From the NCBI GenBank assembly GCA_905147135.1, contig LR990051.1:563001-627000 (forward strand): a stretch of 64,000 nt of DNA, given 5' to 3'. The notes beneath the pieces were generated by a model. The model did not search any database and was not told the origin of the DNA. It saw only the letters and a list, made by a program, of their open reading frames with translations. This DNA is from Blastobasis lacticolella (Eukaryota > Arthropoda > Insecta > Lepidoptera > Blastobasidae). Of this stretch, positions 1 through 10,974 are shown in pieces (the first letter of the stretch is position 1; each line of letters starts with the position of its first letter). The translations under genes were made by a program, and so were the position numbers.

Positions 1-1571
1 AAGGTCGCGTCACCACATGGCGACAGAATGAGATAACCCGATGACAGTAGGTGGTCAATAAAACGGTCTGAAACGTAATCATTCCCTGCCTTATACGGCA
101 CAAGAGACCATTCAGGGAGTGGTGGAAATGCAATCGTTTCATGGCCAATATCAATGTCACTTAACTATACTCGTACAACGTCTATCCTGCAATCGCGTGT
201 TAGATTTAGATGCTTTCACGGAACTACATAAAGAGCAAGTCCCAACGTAACACAGAAATAAATAGTGTTACGACGATTTTGATCGCTCTCTCTCGCGATG
301 TATTAGTTCTAGAGCTTTCTCTGTAAGTCCATATTTGCGCTTTTATACTTGGAAGGTCGTAAATTGGTGTGATGCCTTCGCGAAATACAAGGCCGGGGGG
401 CTGGGGAAAAGCAGAAGACTGGGGTCGTGACCTGAGACTGTGTAACAGGTAACAGAATAATACGGGTCCGTTTATACGCCGCCGCTTACGAATCGCGTAC
501 GCGTCGCGTCCGCCTAGTCACCGCGTCGCACCTGGACAGAAATCGCGCATAAATCGCGCGGCCTTGGTTGCTGTAACTGCGCATTCGCCTGATTTGGACG
601 CACTACTCTTGGTATTGGTGCGGACGATGACGCGCTGACTAGGCGGGCGCGACGCGGCAACTGCGCGGACGCGATGCGAGCGCTGTGCGTTTGTTTACAA
701 ATAAAAAATAAGCTTTCTGATATTGGTAATAGAAACTGCATAAACATTAGGGACAAATAGTTCGCAAATATCGCAAACATTTTGTACTGTATTGATAGAC
801 ATTTGCAATTGCAATATGTAGTTATAATACTATCCCAGCCCATAGATTTCATTAATCTAAACTAAGTAGCTGTTAGTTGAGTTCGCTAATTACAAAATCC
901 TTTCCATTATTCCAGTGACTACCGACCAAAGTTCCTAGGAAAGTGGCGTAATCACTTCATCTTCACAAATACCCACATAAATCAACCGAAACGTACACTT
1001 TTGTTAAAAAATAAAACAGTATTACGCAACGGAAATGCGGAATTAAATTGAGGTAAGACCTACTACAAGTAAGTATTTAAAATGCCATCGTACTTCGCCT
1101 TGGATAACCATAGCTCGTATAGGTGTCACTGTTGTCATTAAAATGTGACACTTTTGTAAAGGAAACATTTAGTTCCAATTTCAACCACCAGCAAATTAGT
1201 GCTGCTGCACTGAAAAGTCGGTGAAGTGTCGCTGCGTCCAGCCCGGGCGTAATTAAATGAGTGTGACGTCACACAATACATTATATTCAAATTAAGTGCA
1301 AGTGAGTATATGCGTAAGCGTTGCCACCAATTACCGAGGTGCGTAATTCCAAGACCTTTGTAGAGAAGTAAGTAATAATAAGTAAGAGTAAGTAATAACT
1401 CGCGTGACAGCCAGCGCTTCGTTACGCGTGAAGAAAATTAATTTTTACAATTGTTATATCACCTTTGTAATGACGAGAAAGATTGTCGTCCATTATTTTA
1501 ACAAGCACTTTCGGCGGACTGCAGCACTCAAGGAATTTGGAGAAGCGTTCAGACCCAGAGCTTTTCTCTTG
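1..1571. other. Single-copy non-coding stretch at the left edge
   Basis: No recognisable gene is seen. The part around 480-680 is CpG-rich and contains a short segment (about 556-606) with a diverged second copy at 7763-7811. Several homeodomain-type TAATTA and TTAATT words occur, but too loosely to call sites. The stretch around 1365-1400 is a degenerate GTAAGTAATA simple repeat. Confidence 0.5.
556..606 (+). repeat. Short dispersed repeat, copy 1 of 2
   Basis: About 50 bp containing TTGCTGTAACTGCGCA and GATTTGGACGCACT. A close match is present at 7763-7811 with TTGCTGCAACTGCGCA and GATTTGAACGCACT. The two copies suggest fragments of one dispersed element. The class is unknown. Confidence 0.45.
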
Positions 1572-1572
1572 A

Positions 1573-1832
1573 AATAAATAATCAATATGCTTGGACGAAT
1601 ACACACAGCGCCATCTAGCCCCAAAAGTATGCAAACCCTGTGATATGTATGTTAGTTAACTAATAAACTACTTATATACTTGTTTTAAATACATACTTTT
1701 TACATATAATATAACACCCGGGCCCGTAACTGAAACTAAAATTCATCATTTCAATTTCTGCCCGGCCCTGAATCGACCCGGGAACTCTGCGTTGCAGACG
1801 ATATTAACCAACAGAACCACTCAGGTCGTCTT
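1573..1832 (-). mobile_element. SINE-B copy, reverse orientation
   Basis: SINE-B is a tRNA-derived SINE of about 255 bp. It has the head GACCTGAGTGGTTCAG, a B-box-like GGGTTCGATCCC, the junction GGCAGAAATTGAAATGATGA, a body with AGCGCCATCTAGC on the opposite strand, and an (AAAT)n tail. This copy reads on the minus strand: tail near 1573, AGCGCCATCTAGCCCC at about 1609, and head ending in ACTCAGGTCGTC near 1831. The head is diverged, so it is an old copy. Confidence 0.8.
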
Positions 1833-2419
1833 TAGCCGAACCCATCTCCCGAATACAAATCAATCAAGGCATTCGTTATGAGCGATAAATCTGCCGATTT
1901 AAAAAGACGCGCCAGCCAATGTAAATATTGCTTCGGGGAGCGTTTCAAATCGATTACCATATAAATTGATCGGCGAATCTTGACAAATGTTTGCAGACGT
2001 TTACCTGTGTATCAGCACTAGGGGCTGTCAGAGGGCGGTGAAGTCTTCTCGATACCACTTCGCGATAGCTAGCGAGGTTGGTTATTAATAAACTCCGAAT
2101 AGATACTCCCCGTGTCAGTGTACAAACCCCACAGTATAAATAACCAAGTAATTGCAGAGCCTTTCCACGACGAGATTGAGAAATGAAAACCTTAGGGATG
2201 GCTTGATAGTAATTCACGGTTATTTGCTACCAGCTTGGAAATTCTAAAGTTTTGATCGGCACTTTCTATTTTCTAATTCTTCCGCTTTCTTGGGAGAGTA
2301 AATAATAATAGGCAGTTACCCTATTTCGATACAGCTGATACAGCCGCGCGGTACAGTGAATAATAACGTTGGATGCCAGGAATATTACCTCACAATGTAG
2401 GTAGTAAGTAGGTTTGAAC

Positions 2420-2685
2420 CTTCGGTGGCCGAGTGGTTAAGGTATCCAACTCGTAAGCGAGAGGTACCGGGTTTGAATCCTACTGCGGCCATGTACCAAT
2501 GACTCTTTTCTGAGTTATGGACTATATTCATTAGTTGAATGCTAACCAATGCTCTTACGGTGAGGGAAAACATCGTCATGAAACGTGCACATTCAGGCGA
2601 CTGAATGTGTAACCATGATCCAATCTGGTCAGGCTCGCCTGGTAGCAGGGACACGAAGGTTAGATGGCTCAGATGGTCAAAAGGT
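2420..2685 (+). mobile_element. SINE-A copy with tRNA-like head
   Basis: SINE-A is the most abundant family here, with about 17 full or partial copies. The head (2422-2490) resembles a class II tRNA (Leu/Ser type): A box in GGCCGAGTGGTTAAGG, a variable-arm-like segment and a B box GGTTTGAATCC. The body has CTGAGTTATG, GCTCTTACGGTGAGGGAAAA and TGTAACCATGATCCAATC. This copy loses similarity after about 2680. It is not a working tRNA gene, because the same head is always joined to the same non-tRNA body. Confidence 0.85.
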
Positions 2686-3117
2686 AGGTACTACGTATCT
2701 AACCCTAGAATTCACGAATGCATAAATGCAATGCAATCTAGCATTATACTAATTTTAATTGTGCGTAGTGTTTTCACTCTGAGGTTTTAGTGTAAAACAG
2801 CTAAAATTTTGTTAATATATTTGATACCTTTGTAAATATTTTGTTAATAGATTTGCTCGATATAAAATCTACAAATAAAGGCGTCGAGACCGAGCCGCAG
2901 GTCTGTGGTGACTGGTGGCGAAGTATTTATAGAAATGTTTTTTGCGCACACTTTTGCTGTCGGTTCAAAAAGAAAGAATCGTCGATATGATGTCAGAATG
3001 GATTGATGCGTGATCATTATTGTGTCAATAAAATGAACTTACAAAACCCTAGAAATGCTACGACGTAGTACGAATTATAATTGCGAATTGGTATTATTAG
3101 GGGACAGTGAAGGACCC

Positions 3118-3255
3118 ACACAATAAAACTTTTTTTTGTTGCCTAGCAGGCACACGTCCGGAAAGTGCACCTGATGGAAAGCACTCACCATCATCCAGGA
3201 CACCTGCAACCTAAGGGGAGCAGATGCGGTGCCGGCGTTTGAGGTACCTTTAAAC
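3118..3255 (+). repeat. Rep-I dispersed repeat
   Basis: Rep-I carries GGCAAAC..GCCACCTGATGGAAAG followed by a CATCCAGGACACCTGCAACC-type segment. Here CACCTGATGGAAAGCACTCA is at about 3169. Related pieces lie near 24060, 34980, 35340 (reverse), 39810, 52600 and 54880. It is a common lepidopteran interspersed repeat. I cannot assign a class from sequence alone. Confidence 0.65.
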
Positions 3256-3910
3256 ATGCCATAACTGTGGTGGAGGGGGGGAGACTGCCACTCATTGGTC
3301 AAATGATTCATTCATTACCTTAATAAAATTCGTTGAACGAGATTCTTTTGTCGATGGTTGGATTATTTATCGTGTTTTCAGACAGGACACTGTGAACCAA
3401 TCGGCGGCTAGTTGGTTAACTATACTCTTCAGTCATTACGAGATTTAGTTTTTGTTGGGTAAAGGCGCTGGAGGTTCTCTGGATACCCTAATGGTCCGTC
3501 GATTATATTCCTTCCTTTAAAGTCAACCCAGCGTTCGACCTTCCTCATCAAATGACATTACACCATCCATTGGCTGAATAGGGTATCTATGTAGTCGACA
3601 AAACCAACCGCATTGCTTTTTTACTTCTCATACACTCTTGACAATACCTACATTTTTGCGGTGTAGTCATCGATAATTGTCAAAAGGACAACTAACCCTC
3701 GTCTATACTACAGGATAGACATACACAGAGTCCTGAGTGACTGATGCGCCCCTTTGAGGCGGCTGCGCGTTGATGACGTCGCTCTGTCAGTGCCAGCGCG
3801 GGATGGAGTTGGATGCGCTGTCAGGTCAGAGCGGTCGTTCGCGGGGGCGCTGAGCAGACGCGCGACATGGGATTTGAGTTCGTATACTTTAGTTTTTTAT
3901 ACGAATATGA

Positions 3911-4120
3911 GTTGCAGTGTCTCAATGGAAACTGCAAAATGGAAATGTCAATATCTGCAAGCGTTACTTTAGCAACGGCTGCATGGAGTACTGCTGGCTC
4001 CTCTGGGATGGATCAGCCAAATACCAACTGACCGCTTTGAGTTCGGTGGAAAAATATGCAAAGAGCGGACCCGCAATTGATTGGTGCCACGATGAACACG
4101 TTGCCTGCCACGTCCCCTGA
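3911..4120 (+). CDS. Doubtful Cys/Trp-rich open frame, possibly a terminal exon
   Basis: A frame open from 3911 to a TGA at 4118-4120. The predicted peptide has several cysteines (..NICKRYF..GCMEYCWLLW.. and ..DWCHDEHVACHVP) and is not clearly repeat-derived. There is no in-frame ATG near its start; the candidate begins at GTG 3917, unlikely in an animal gene. A possible 3' splice acceptor (a T-rich run, then TTGCAG ending at 3916) precedes it, so it could be a last exon. A Rep-H copy starts just downstream. No family is recognised, and chance is quite possible. Confidence 0.15.
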   Translation, partial: VAVSQWKLQNGNVNICKRYFSNGCMEYCWLLWDGSAKYQLTALSSVEKYAKSGPAIDWCHDEHVACHVP

Positions 4121-4126
4121 TCAATG

Positions 4127-4228
4127 TTCTGGAGGCTTCAAGGCTAAAGTAAATATGATGTTTCTATACAGGCATGCTGCATCTTTGACCACATCGTCAC
4201 TTACAACCAGGTGAGTTAGCCAGTCTAG
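4127..4228 (+). repeat. Rep-H dispersed repeat
   Basis: Rep-H has the core CATCGTCACTTACCACCAGG with GTGAGATGGCGGTC at one end and GACGCCTTCAAG at the other. This diverged copy shows GAGGCTTCAAGGC at about 4131 and ACATCGTCACTTACAACCAG at about 4190. Other copies are near 13050, 30860 and 43412. It is a frequent lepidopteran interspersed repeat. Confidence 0.65.
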
Positions 4229-4654
4229 TAAAAAAACTATACGCGAGCTGTCAAATCAAATCAAATCATTTATTTAATTTAAGTATCCAAAATACACTTA
4301 CTGACATCAATATAAAGTATGAGAGTTCTAGGATCTATAGGTGTCATCGATGATGCGATAGCAAAATGGTAGCCCGTCTGCGCCCGCGCCGCGGGGTGAA
4401 GCTGTCACAAACGCTTGCGCATGGCATTCGCATTGATAGCAATGAATAGGTTGTTAGCGCCTCGGGCCCGTCTGCCCGCGAATAAAAGTATCGCATTGAT
4501 GTTCTTATGTTAAACTTGTAGGATACGTTATAAAAGCTCGCAATGATTGTGAAAATAGATACCGACGAGTGGGAATTGTGTATATTTGTCGGTACATATA
4601 TAGATGTTATAAACGATTTTTCTTGTGTGATTTTCGCTGTAATATACGAGGTAT

Positions 4655-4919
4655 ATACATAATAAGCCGTGTGGTGTCCGGCAGAGTAGAATAGCACCAA
4701 CCCCTTACACTCATGGGTGTCGTATAAGGCGACTAATGTTTTCGAGGAAAAAGATCTAGACTCCGTAGGCTGGAAAATGGGCAGCAGCGTTTTCCATTGT
4801 TACATTTATAACACTGCGATCTCCAACCCGCCTGCCAAGCGTGGAGATTATGGCAATGACCTCCCCTTTCGTGGGAGAGGCCCTAAGTCCTGCAGTGGAC
4901 TGTTATGGGCTGTGATGTG
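4655..4919 (+). mobile_element. Rep-C retroposon, full-length copy 1
   Basis: Rep-C is about 265 bp. It begins near GCCGTGTGGTGTCCGGCAG, continues through GGGTGTCGTATAAGGCGACT and CCTGCCAAGCGTGGAGATTA, and ends in TGGGCTGTGATG(ATG)n. This copy is flanked by a perfect 11-bp duplication, ATACGAGGTAT, at 4644-4654 and 4920-4930. That is the signature of target-primed reverse transcription. The 67-codon frame across it is only repeat translation. Length and 3' repeat suit a SINE or truncated LINE tail mobilised by RTE-type machinery (inference). Confidence 0.88.
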
Positions 4920-5794
4920 ATACGAGGTATCTTCAGGAAGTAAAAGTACTGTGTGTGACGCTAGAAGCCAGACACTAAAACCAAGACTCCTGACCGAGCA
5001 AACATCGCCGTGCGATCGACTAAACCGTATTCAGAGTAACTGCCCAGACCCATACACACAGAAATCAAAGTTTTGATTTTTGTGCCCATACCGGCTTCGC
5101 CAAACTTCACTACGCTTGTTTAAATTAATAAGTAATAATTTATTTCTTTAATAATATTTACCTGAAAACTAATGTCGTCGGAACTTCCTTTAAAACTACC
5201 CCTAGGTCCTAGTATCTAGGTTAGCCTGTGACAGGAGGCACGGTACGTTTGTTGGTGTCCACCACACCACGATTAGAGAGTGTTGGCCAGACACGAAACC
5301 TACAATCGTAAAAGAACCACTTACTGGTTTACTGCTTGTATAAATTTTATTTCTAGCAAATAAAATTATCTAATTGAAAAAAAAACTGTAGTTTTTTCTA
5401 GAAAACTCAATGAACCCAAGCTTATTACCCAAGCAATATTTTCTCTCTAGATCTTAATGACGGGATAAAATTAAAGAACGAAAGTCTTTAACCACTCTAA
5501 TGAGCAAAGCCATGACATGTTCATCAGTTACATGAACCAGATCTGCATATAAGTAAACAAATATTTCTTCTTAACTCGTTTTCTGTATGTTCTAGGGTAC
5601 TGAGAAGGTAAAAATATGCCTGTAGAAGGAACTGCTTCAACAATATTGAGGCAGGTGGATGTTTTAATTCATAATAATAGCTATGGTATGTTCTAAGTTT
5701 TAAGTTCTAATAGCTATTTTCGAAGCTACAGTATCGAGCCACTCGTCCTCCTTACCACTGCTAGACTTCACTAATGTGGAACCAACCTACATAT

Positions 5795-5935
5795 TATATT
5801 TTAAAGGAGACCCGGATTCCTACCGCGTACCTTTGTTTACGAGTAGTCAGATATTTCGACGCTGCTGCATGCATCATGGTCACGGGACGATAAAGGTACG
5901 CGGTAGGAAACCCGGAACATACTTTTAAAATGAGT
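5795..5935. repeat. Inverted pair of Rep-F ends
   Basis: Perfect 16-bp arms, CCTACCGCGTACCTTT at 5819-5834 and its reverse complement at 5892-5907, lie about 57 bp apart. Similarity extends outward imperfectly through CCCGG and TTTTAAA. The spacer contains GAGTAGTCAGATATTTCGAC. Related single Rep-F copies sit at 47640-47775 and 58775-58895, so this is a repeat family joined head to head rather than a unique palindrome. Confidence 0.75.
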
Positions 5936-6489
5936 GAAAATAACCGTGACCGTTTAAAATATGATGCTACCTACATATAACCTAGTGGAAGGCTTTGCCA
6001 TGATCTCCACGCCCAATAGGCGCGATGCAAATCGCAATCTTGAAAAAGCTTAATAAAAAATGTTGATGCCAATTTTCTTGTTTTGCGAAGGCACTACTAG
6101 ATTACGTCACAGTCGCTTTTTTTGGTATTCGTAAATATTTACATTGGTAGGTGCTACATTCTACATTTCCGGTCACCACACGGCCATCCCCAGCCTCATC
6201 GCATGTTACCATCAGATGACACGGTTGTGAAGTAACAGACTAATATAGAAAAAAAGCAGTAGTCTGGTACACTAAAATCCAAACAACATGTGCGAAACCC
6301 TCAGCAAACGCTCGCAATCAAGCTCACGCGAATGTTTACTCAGATCTCTCGACGAGTTCGGGTTCGGATCCCGGGCGGGGCATTAACAAGCGGCGGTCAT
6401 TACGGCGACGGACAACGTAAGTGTTTATTAATGAGGGGGTTGTTAGAATCCACTTTGAGAATCGTAACTCAATTACTATAAACATTCAG

Positions 6490-7330
6490 GAAACGTCCGC
6501 TAGACTCAAAGGGCTTGCGTAAGCCCTGCCTCCGCCAATTAATGGAGCTTACCAACTTACATCCCCTCACTTTCCCCGCTAGGGCTCGAGGAGCACACAC
6601 AGCGGCTTTTAAATTGCAAACGAGATGGTAATTAGCGAAAACAGCCGCTAAAAGTCGCGGGTAAATGCCACCGCGAGCGCGTATGGAAATTAGGGACGAA
6701 TTACGTCGCCGCTTTTACTTTCGTTTGTGTAACAGTTGCGCAGGCGCAGCGTTTTAGGGGTTTCTTCATACATTGTGCGATAGGGCCTTCGTCCGGCGAG
6801 CTAATTGCTCTGATTGATTAAACGACTTCGGTCCAAAACAATCGTGCGGGCGCCGGCCGCCACCCACCACTTATGCAACGGACAAAATATTGCGAACTCA
6901 TAGTCGCGGTTGCCCGATGCGACTGCAGATAGACTAATCTAATAAGTCAGATCTGAGGCCCGACGTCGGCCGCGGCAATAACTCACGGTTGAGATGCCAG
7001 AGGTTAATTAAAAATAGCAACTTCAATCTCACGCGTCAGAGATGGAGCTGGAGATTAGGATCCCGTGATTTATGCCATTCCGGTGCTAGTTCTGAACCGC
7101 AGCCTAACCTAGGAAGGTAGGTAATTAAACTCATTATGTGTGTTTGAATGCGGCGATGTGGGCAGGGCTGCGCAGGGGCACGCTAACGCGACGAAACAAA
7201 CGCATGAACGCCTTTGTAATTTTACACGTAGCCACACGCGACGCGTTCTTATTTCTTAACGCGTACTAATTACGCTGGGATAAATCAAGTCAGAGACACC
7301 GGTGTGGTGTCTCACAACTATCTCGTTGCA
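6490..7330. promoter_or_regulatory. GC-richer single-copy block, possible cis-regulatory element
   Basis: No repeat family of this window is seen. The block is CpG-rich compared with its AT-rich surroundings and has clustered homeodomain-like cores (GGTAATTAGCG near 6630, GGAAATTAGGGACGAATTACG near 6685, GAGCTAATTGC near 6798). No open frame has recognisable protein character. This resembles an insect developmental enhancer in composition only; the call is an inference and could be wrong. Confidence 0.25.
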
Positions 7331-7762
7331 GTTTTGTTCGTGACGCAACTTTGCACTGTAGAAATAGGTACATACTCGTACAAGCGCTCAACCTTCAGTG
7401 CTCTTAATCGCATCTGACAGCCAGTCATCACTAATCAATTTGGCCCGTGTACTTTGGAAACAGACATGAATTCTATCGCATTAGCAATGCAAACAACCGC
7501 GCCGGTGGTGTATGTAGGTAACGCAACGTGTACGTATCATTAGACTGGACATGGGTACATGGATTTGGCAAATGGATCGGTTGGAAGCAACGACGCATCT
7601 TATTATCGTAATGTAATTCCTATACGCTTCGCAAGCACATTAGAGCAATAATATGCCATTGAAGCTTCTGATATTATTGGTATTTAATGATTCATTGATA
7701 ATCTCTTTCAATACAAGTAGCGTTTTCAGGAAGCCTCGATATATAATTGGTATATGTGCAAG

Positions 7763-7811
7763 GCGCGCGAATTGTTGCTGCAACTGCGCACTCGCAAGAT
7801 TTGAACGCACT
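7763..7811 (+). repeat. Short dispersed repeat, copy 2 of 2
   Basis: Second copy of the segment at 556-606. TTGCTGCAACTGCGCA is followed by GATTTGAACGCACT. Class unknown. Confidence 0.45.
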
Positions 7812-8282
7812 CTAAAACCCAGATTAAAAATAATAAACCAAGCTCCCGTTATTACCATCTCAACGGTACATAAAGGTATCAGTTAACAATAGCATTACTC
7901 ATACACACAATTGAATTGAATCGATTCATTAATAAAACAAAGCAAATGAAGACGCCTAAAGCTCTGTGACCATGAAACTTTGCCGCAGACAAATAACCGT
8001 AAGCTAGTATCGACACCAATTCACCTATCGATCAGCTGATAAGCGATCTAATGTGAACTAAACCTAAACACCAGTCAAAGGTGTAGCATTGACCTTTAAT
8101 CGGTGATCCATAAAATGTAACAGATACACGGCTAATACACGAACTCAGACCCTCGTGTATCTGTCAGTCTATTCGTGAATGATGCAAGAGCCAATGAGCG
8201 ACCGTTACACGTTCGTACGAACAACAGTTACAGTGGGAAAGACAAATGACGCAGGCCATCAGTTCCCGGCAAATTCATGGCT

Positions 8283-8375
8283 CCGACCATAAGGCTACAG
8301 AGGTGCTTTATGGTAAAGCCTCTCGCAAACAGGTGCGTTATGAATCCCGCGATAATGCGTTCCTTTTTTGCGATA
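8283..8375 (-). repeat. Short repeat inverted relative to 8930-9013
   Basis: Carries ACAGAGGTGCTTTATGGTAA and GCAAACAGGTGCGTTATG. Read in reverse it matches 8930-9013 (CGCACCTGTTTGGGAAAGGC, then ACAGAGGTGCTTTACTATAA). The two copies face opposite ways about 550 bp apart, with a Rep-C copy between them. The family is not recognised. Confidence 0.6.
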
Positions 8376-8387
8376 TCTCATCTTTAC

Positions 8388-8602
8388 AGCCCATGACAGT
8401 CGACTGCAGGACTTAGGGCCTCTCCCATGAGAGAGGTTATTGCTGTAATCCCCACTCTTGGCAGGCGGGATCGATATCGTTGTATTGTAAATATAGATAA
8501 GGAAAACGCTACCACCCATTTTCCAGACTAACATTAGTCGCCTTGTACGACAGCCATGAATGTAAGCGGTGCTATTCAACCCTGCCAGACACCACTCGGC
8601 CA
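8388..8602 (-). mobile_element. Rep-C retroposon, diverged copy in reverse
   Basis: The reverse strand shows GCCGAGTGGTGTCTGGCAGG at its 5' end (near 8602), then GCGACTAATGTT, CATTTTCC and GCCTCTCCCATGAGAGAGG on the plus strand, and TGGGCTGTAAAGATGAG at its 3' end. It is clearly more diverged than the three plus-strand copies, so it is older. A TSD is not clear; both sides carry CGATATCT, but not at matching offsets. Confidence 0.75.
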
Positions 8603-8751
8603 ATCGCGCAATTTTCGATATCTATTCAGAGTATATTTTGTATTCGGATGCACGCTGCTGCGATAATAACGCAAAAATAAAAGTAGGACGCTTGCGTTCC
8701 TGTGACCTTCGTTCTTGCGATGTCGGGTATGTTTTTAGTACATCTTGTATT

Positions 8752-8800
8752 GTGTCATCATCATCATCGTCATGAGCCTATACTTGTCCACTGCTTCACA
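8752..8800 (-). repeat. Retrotransposon 3'-tail fragment
   Basis: A (CATCAT)n-like run followed by GAGCCTATACTTGTCCACTG. In reverse this looks like the CAGTGG..ATAGGCT..(GATGAT)n end found on many lepidopteran non-LTR elements. Short and diverged. Confidence 0.45.
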
Positions 8801-8929
8801 TATGCATCCCGCAATGATCTTATTCTGTGTACACACAAAGACATAGACGAAGACATAGATTTTATTTGGCAATCACTACAATTATATCAAACAAGTAACT
8901 CAGAAGTGTGGAATGGACGCGGACCGCGT

Positions 8930-9013
8930 TATAGCAAAAACGCATGCCAGTTATCGCGCGTCTTTACGCACCTGTTTGGGAAAGGCTTTAGTAAGGCAAC
9001 AGAGGTGCTTTAC
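8930..9013 (+). repeat. Short repeat, partner of 8283-8375
   Basis: Contains CGCACCTGTTTGGGAAAGGC and ACAGAGGTGCTTTACTATAA, matching the inverted copy upstream. The 138-codon frame overlapping it (8702-9118) is therefore probably not a gene. Confidence 0.55.
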
Positions 9014-9347
9014 TATAATATATGCACAGTTTCCGTTAAAGAAGCGAACCTCCGGGAAGTTACAACAATCGCGCCTCGAACTAACAAACCGAATGGATCG
9101 TCTCGAGAAACAAAGTAGCCAGAGAACACGTTAAATGTTAAGTTGATTAGTGGTGGAGAATTGATTTTGAAGGGCCTGAAAATAAAAATGTATATGACGC
9201 AGAGAGAGGGTTCAAATTGGCCGTTTAGTTAGGCTAGTTAAACAGAACCAAGTATCAATTAAACAGAACTCTAAATTCATGAACTCTGAAGTAAATAATA
9301 ACGAACAATAATACCCCAAGTTTACTTATCTAGCTCCTCCATGTAAT

Positions 9348-9604
9348 GACGGCCTGAGTGGTTCAGTTGGTAAACATGCTGGTCTCCCGGGTTCGGTTCC
9401 CAGCCTGGCAGAAATTGATAATGATGAATTCTAATTCTTGAATTTTAAATTTTAGGAGTCTGATACATAGTATAGTATAATAAGTGCTTATTTATAAAAT
9501 ATATACGTAGTTTATAAATTTTCTGGCACACATAACACAAGCTTTGCTTATTTTGGGGCTAATGGGACGGTATGAATTGTCCAAGCATTTATTTATTTAT
9601 TTAT
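9348..9604 (+). mobile_element. SINE-B copy, nearly full length
   Basis: The head GACGGCCTGAGTGGTTCAGT, B-box CCGGGTTCGGTTCCC, junction GGCAGAAATTGATAATGATG, body AACACAAGCTTTGCTTA and tail (ATTT)n ending near 9604 are all present in order. The length of about 257 bp matches the nested copy at 45996-46248. Confidence 0.85.
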
Positions 9605-10096
9605 TGTCACAATGCTGATGTTTTTCATTAAAGAGAAATATATTAAAAACCACGGTGACTAACCATTAATTAACTCAGCAAACTCGATGCATTGTTGTTC
9701 GTTAAAATTTACTTCAAATCCAAATCCTAATTCAACCACCCGGCACCATATACCTATTATAGTCAATCAATAGTCAATTAGTCGTCGCGTGGTTACTGTT
9801 TGAAGTTGAGACTCAGACGGTGAATGTTGCTGGGAATGCGGTCAGTAAGCGAACGGCAATTTTTCTGTTTCTTAAACTTTTATCACGCTACAACAGTGCA
9901 AAATTTTATCTAAACCTGCTCAGTACTTATTTGTGAAAGAATAACAAAGATCCGTCTACCTCTATAATCTCCCACACAACTTTTGCATCATTAATAATTA
10001 GTAGTATACTATTGTGATCCTGCCCTAACAGCCAGAAAAAACCTGTCGATCAATGAATTTTACAGTCTGTCTTTTATCCCTTCTGCTTAAAGGCTT
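9605..10096. other. AT-rich stretch without recognised features
   Basis: No gene, tRNA or repeat of this window's families is visible. It is bounded by a SINE-B tail and a reverse-transcriptase relic. Confidence 0.4.
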
Positions 10097-10273
10097 CCAC
10101 CCGGAAACCAACTTCCGTGGCCTACCTGGAAGGCACTTAATAGGCTGCGAACTCAGGTAGGTCGATGCAAAGATAACCTTTTCAATGTAAAAGAAAATTC
10201 TCCACGTGACTGTGGCGTATCTCCGCAAACCATGGACCACCTCGTATCATGCTCGGCGCGTCCTAAAACTTGA
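10097..10273 (+). pseudogene. Non-LTR retrotransposon reverse-transcriptase C-terminal relic (jockey-like)
   Basis: The frame starting at 10097 is open for 58 codons to a TGA at 10271. It is preceded in frame by a stop at 10088-10090, so it is a fragment. It reads W-P-T-W-K-A-L-N-R-L-R-T-Q-V-G-R-C near its start, then RDCGVSPQTMDHLVSC. This order (W..W..LNRLR..VGRC, then a CG..QTMDHL..C zinc-like end) is what I know from the C-terminal part of jockey-type non-LTR polyproteins in moths. The usual first cysteine before CG is replaced by an RD context. The longer minus-strand frames over the same bases are shadows. The element is dead: no RT catalytic core is nearby. Confidence 0.75.
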
Positions 10274-10592
10274 ACAATGGAGAACTTGTTCGAGGCAAGT
10301 CCAAATGCTGTATGCGTCGCCGCTGAACGAACAAAGTGTAAGGGGGAATTAAGTCCATCGACTCGATAAGAAGAAGATTGTGATCCTGGCGGTAACCACA
10401 ATACTAACATCTCCAGTGCTCCGGGGAAATGTGGCTTTGGCAGTGGAGGGCCTGCCTATTTTCTGCCCGAGGTGTTAGAGGTATACCTCCACAGGTAGCG
10501 ACGATCACTTTCCATCAGGCACCCCGCTTGTATGTTAATCTACCAATTCATATAAAAAAGGATAAAAAGAAACATCTAAGCGTTAAAGCCTT

Positions 10593-10735
10593 AATTGTGC
10601 TCTCGCGCGAGGGCCCAGGGTCCACCTTGACCATGATCCAGGATTTGGCAAATCAGGCAATTACAGTAGAGCGACTGCCATCTGACCTCCGTGACCCTTT
10701 TAACAGGGGAACCTGACAAATTCAATCATGGTTCA
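10593..10735 (-). mobile_element. SINE-A 3' half, reverse orientation
   Basis: The plus strand shows GTGCTCTCGCGCGAGGGCCC, ACCATGATCCAGGATTTGGC, TAATTACAGTAGAGCGAC-type sequence and CATCTGACCTCCGTGACCC. These are the reverse of the SINE-A body. The rest of the same SINE seems to continue at 10975-11060, after an inserted retrotransposon tail. Confidence 0.8.
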
Positions 10736-10740
10736 CTGTT

Positions 10741-10974
10741 GGTAAGAGCACGCATCCAACTTAACAAATTATTGCGTGAGGTACCGGACTGCGATCTGTT
10801 TGCCGATAATTTAGTGAATATGCATACAATAATAGCAATGTTTTCTGAAAATTTTACCTAACTAATAAGTATATTGTATATAGTAGCTGTAATTTATAAC
10901 CTAATTTGTGCAACGCATTAGTTTTAAGCTGTAATGTTGTACAAAAGAATGAATAAATAAATAAATAAATAAAT
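10741..10974 (+). mobile_element. Non-LTR retrotransposon 3' tail inside a SINE-A
   Basis: About 230 bp of AT-rich sequence ending in TGTTGTACAAAAGAATG and then (AATA)n at 10948-10974. This is typical of the 3' UTR of jockey- or CR1-type elements. It separates two parts of a reverse SINE-A, so it is probably a 5'-truncated insertion. I could not fix a target-site duplication. Confidence 0.55.

Noticed and set aside
2422..2490. A tRNA gene with class II-like A and B boxes
   Set aside because: The same head is joined to the same long body at 45803, 53085, 57079 and 61549 (reverse), so it is a SINE promoter. The stems are also imperfect.
8702..9118. A 138-codon plus-strand frame with a His-rich start
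   Set aside because: The His run comes from a CATCAT simple repeat and the middle overlaps an inverted repeat copy. Two frames overlap without codon preference.
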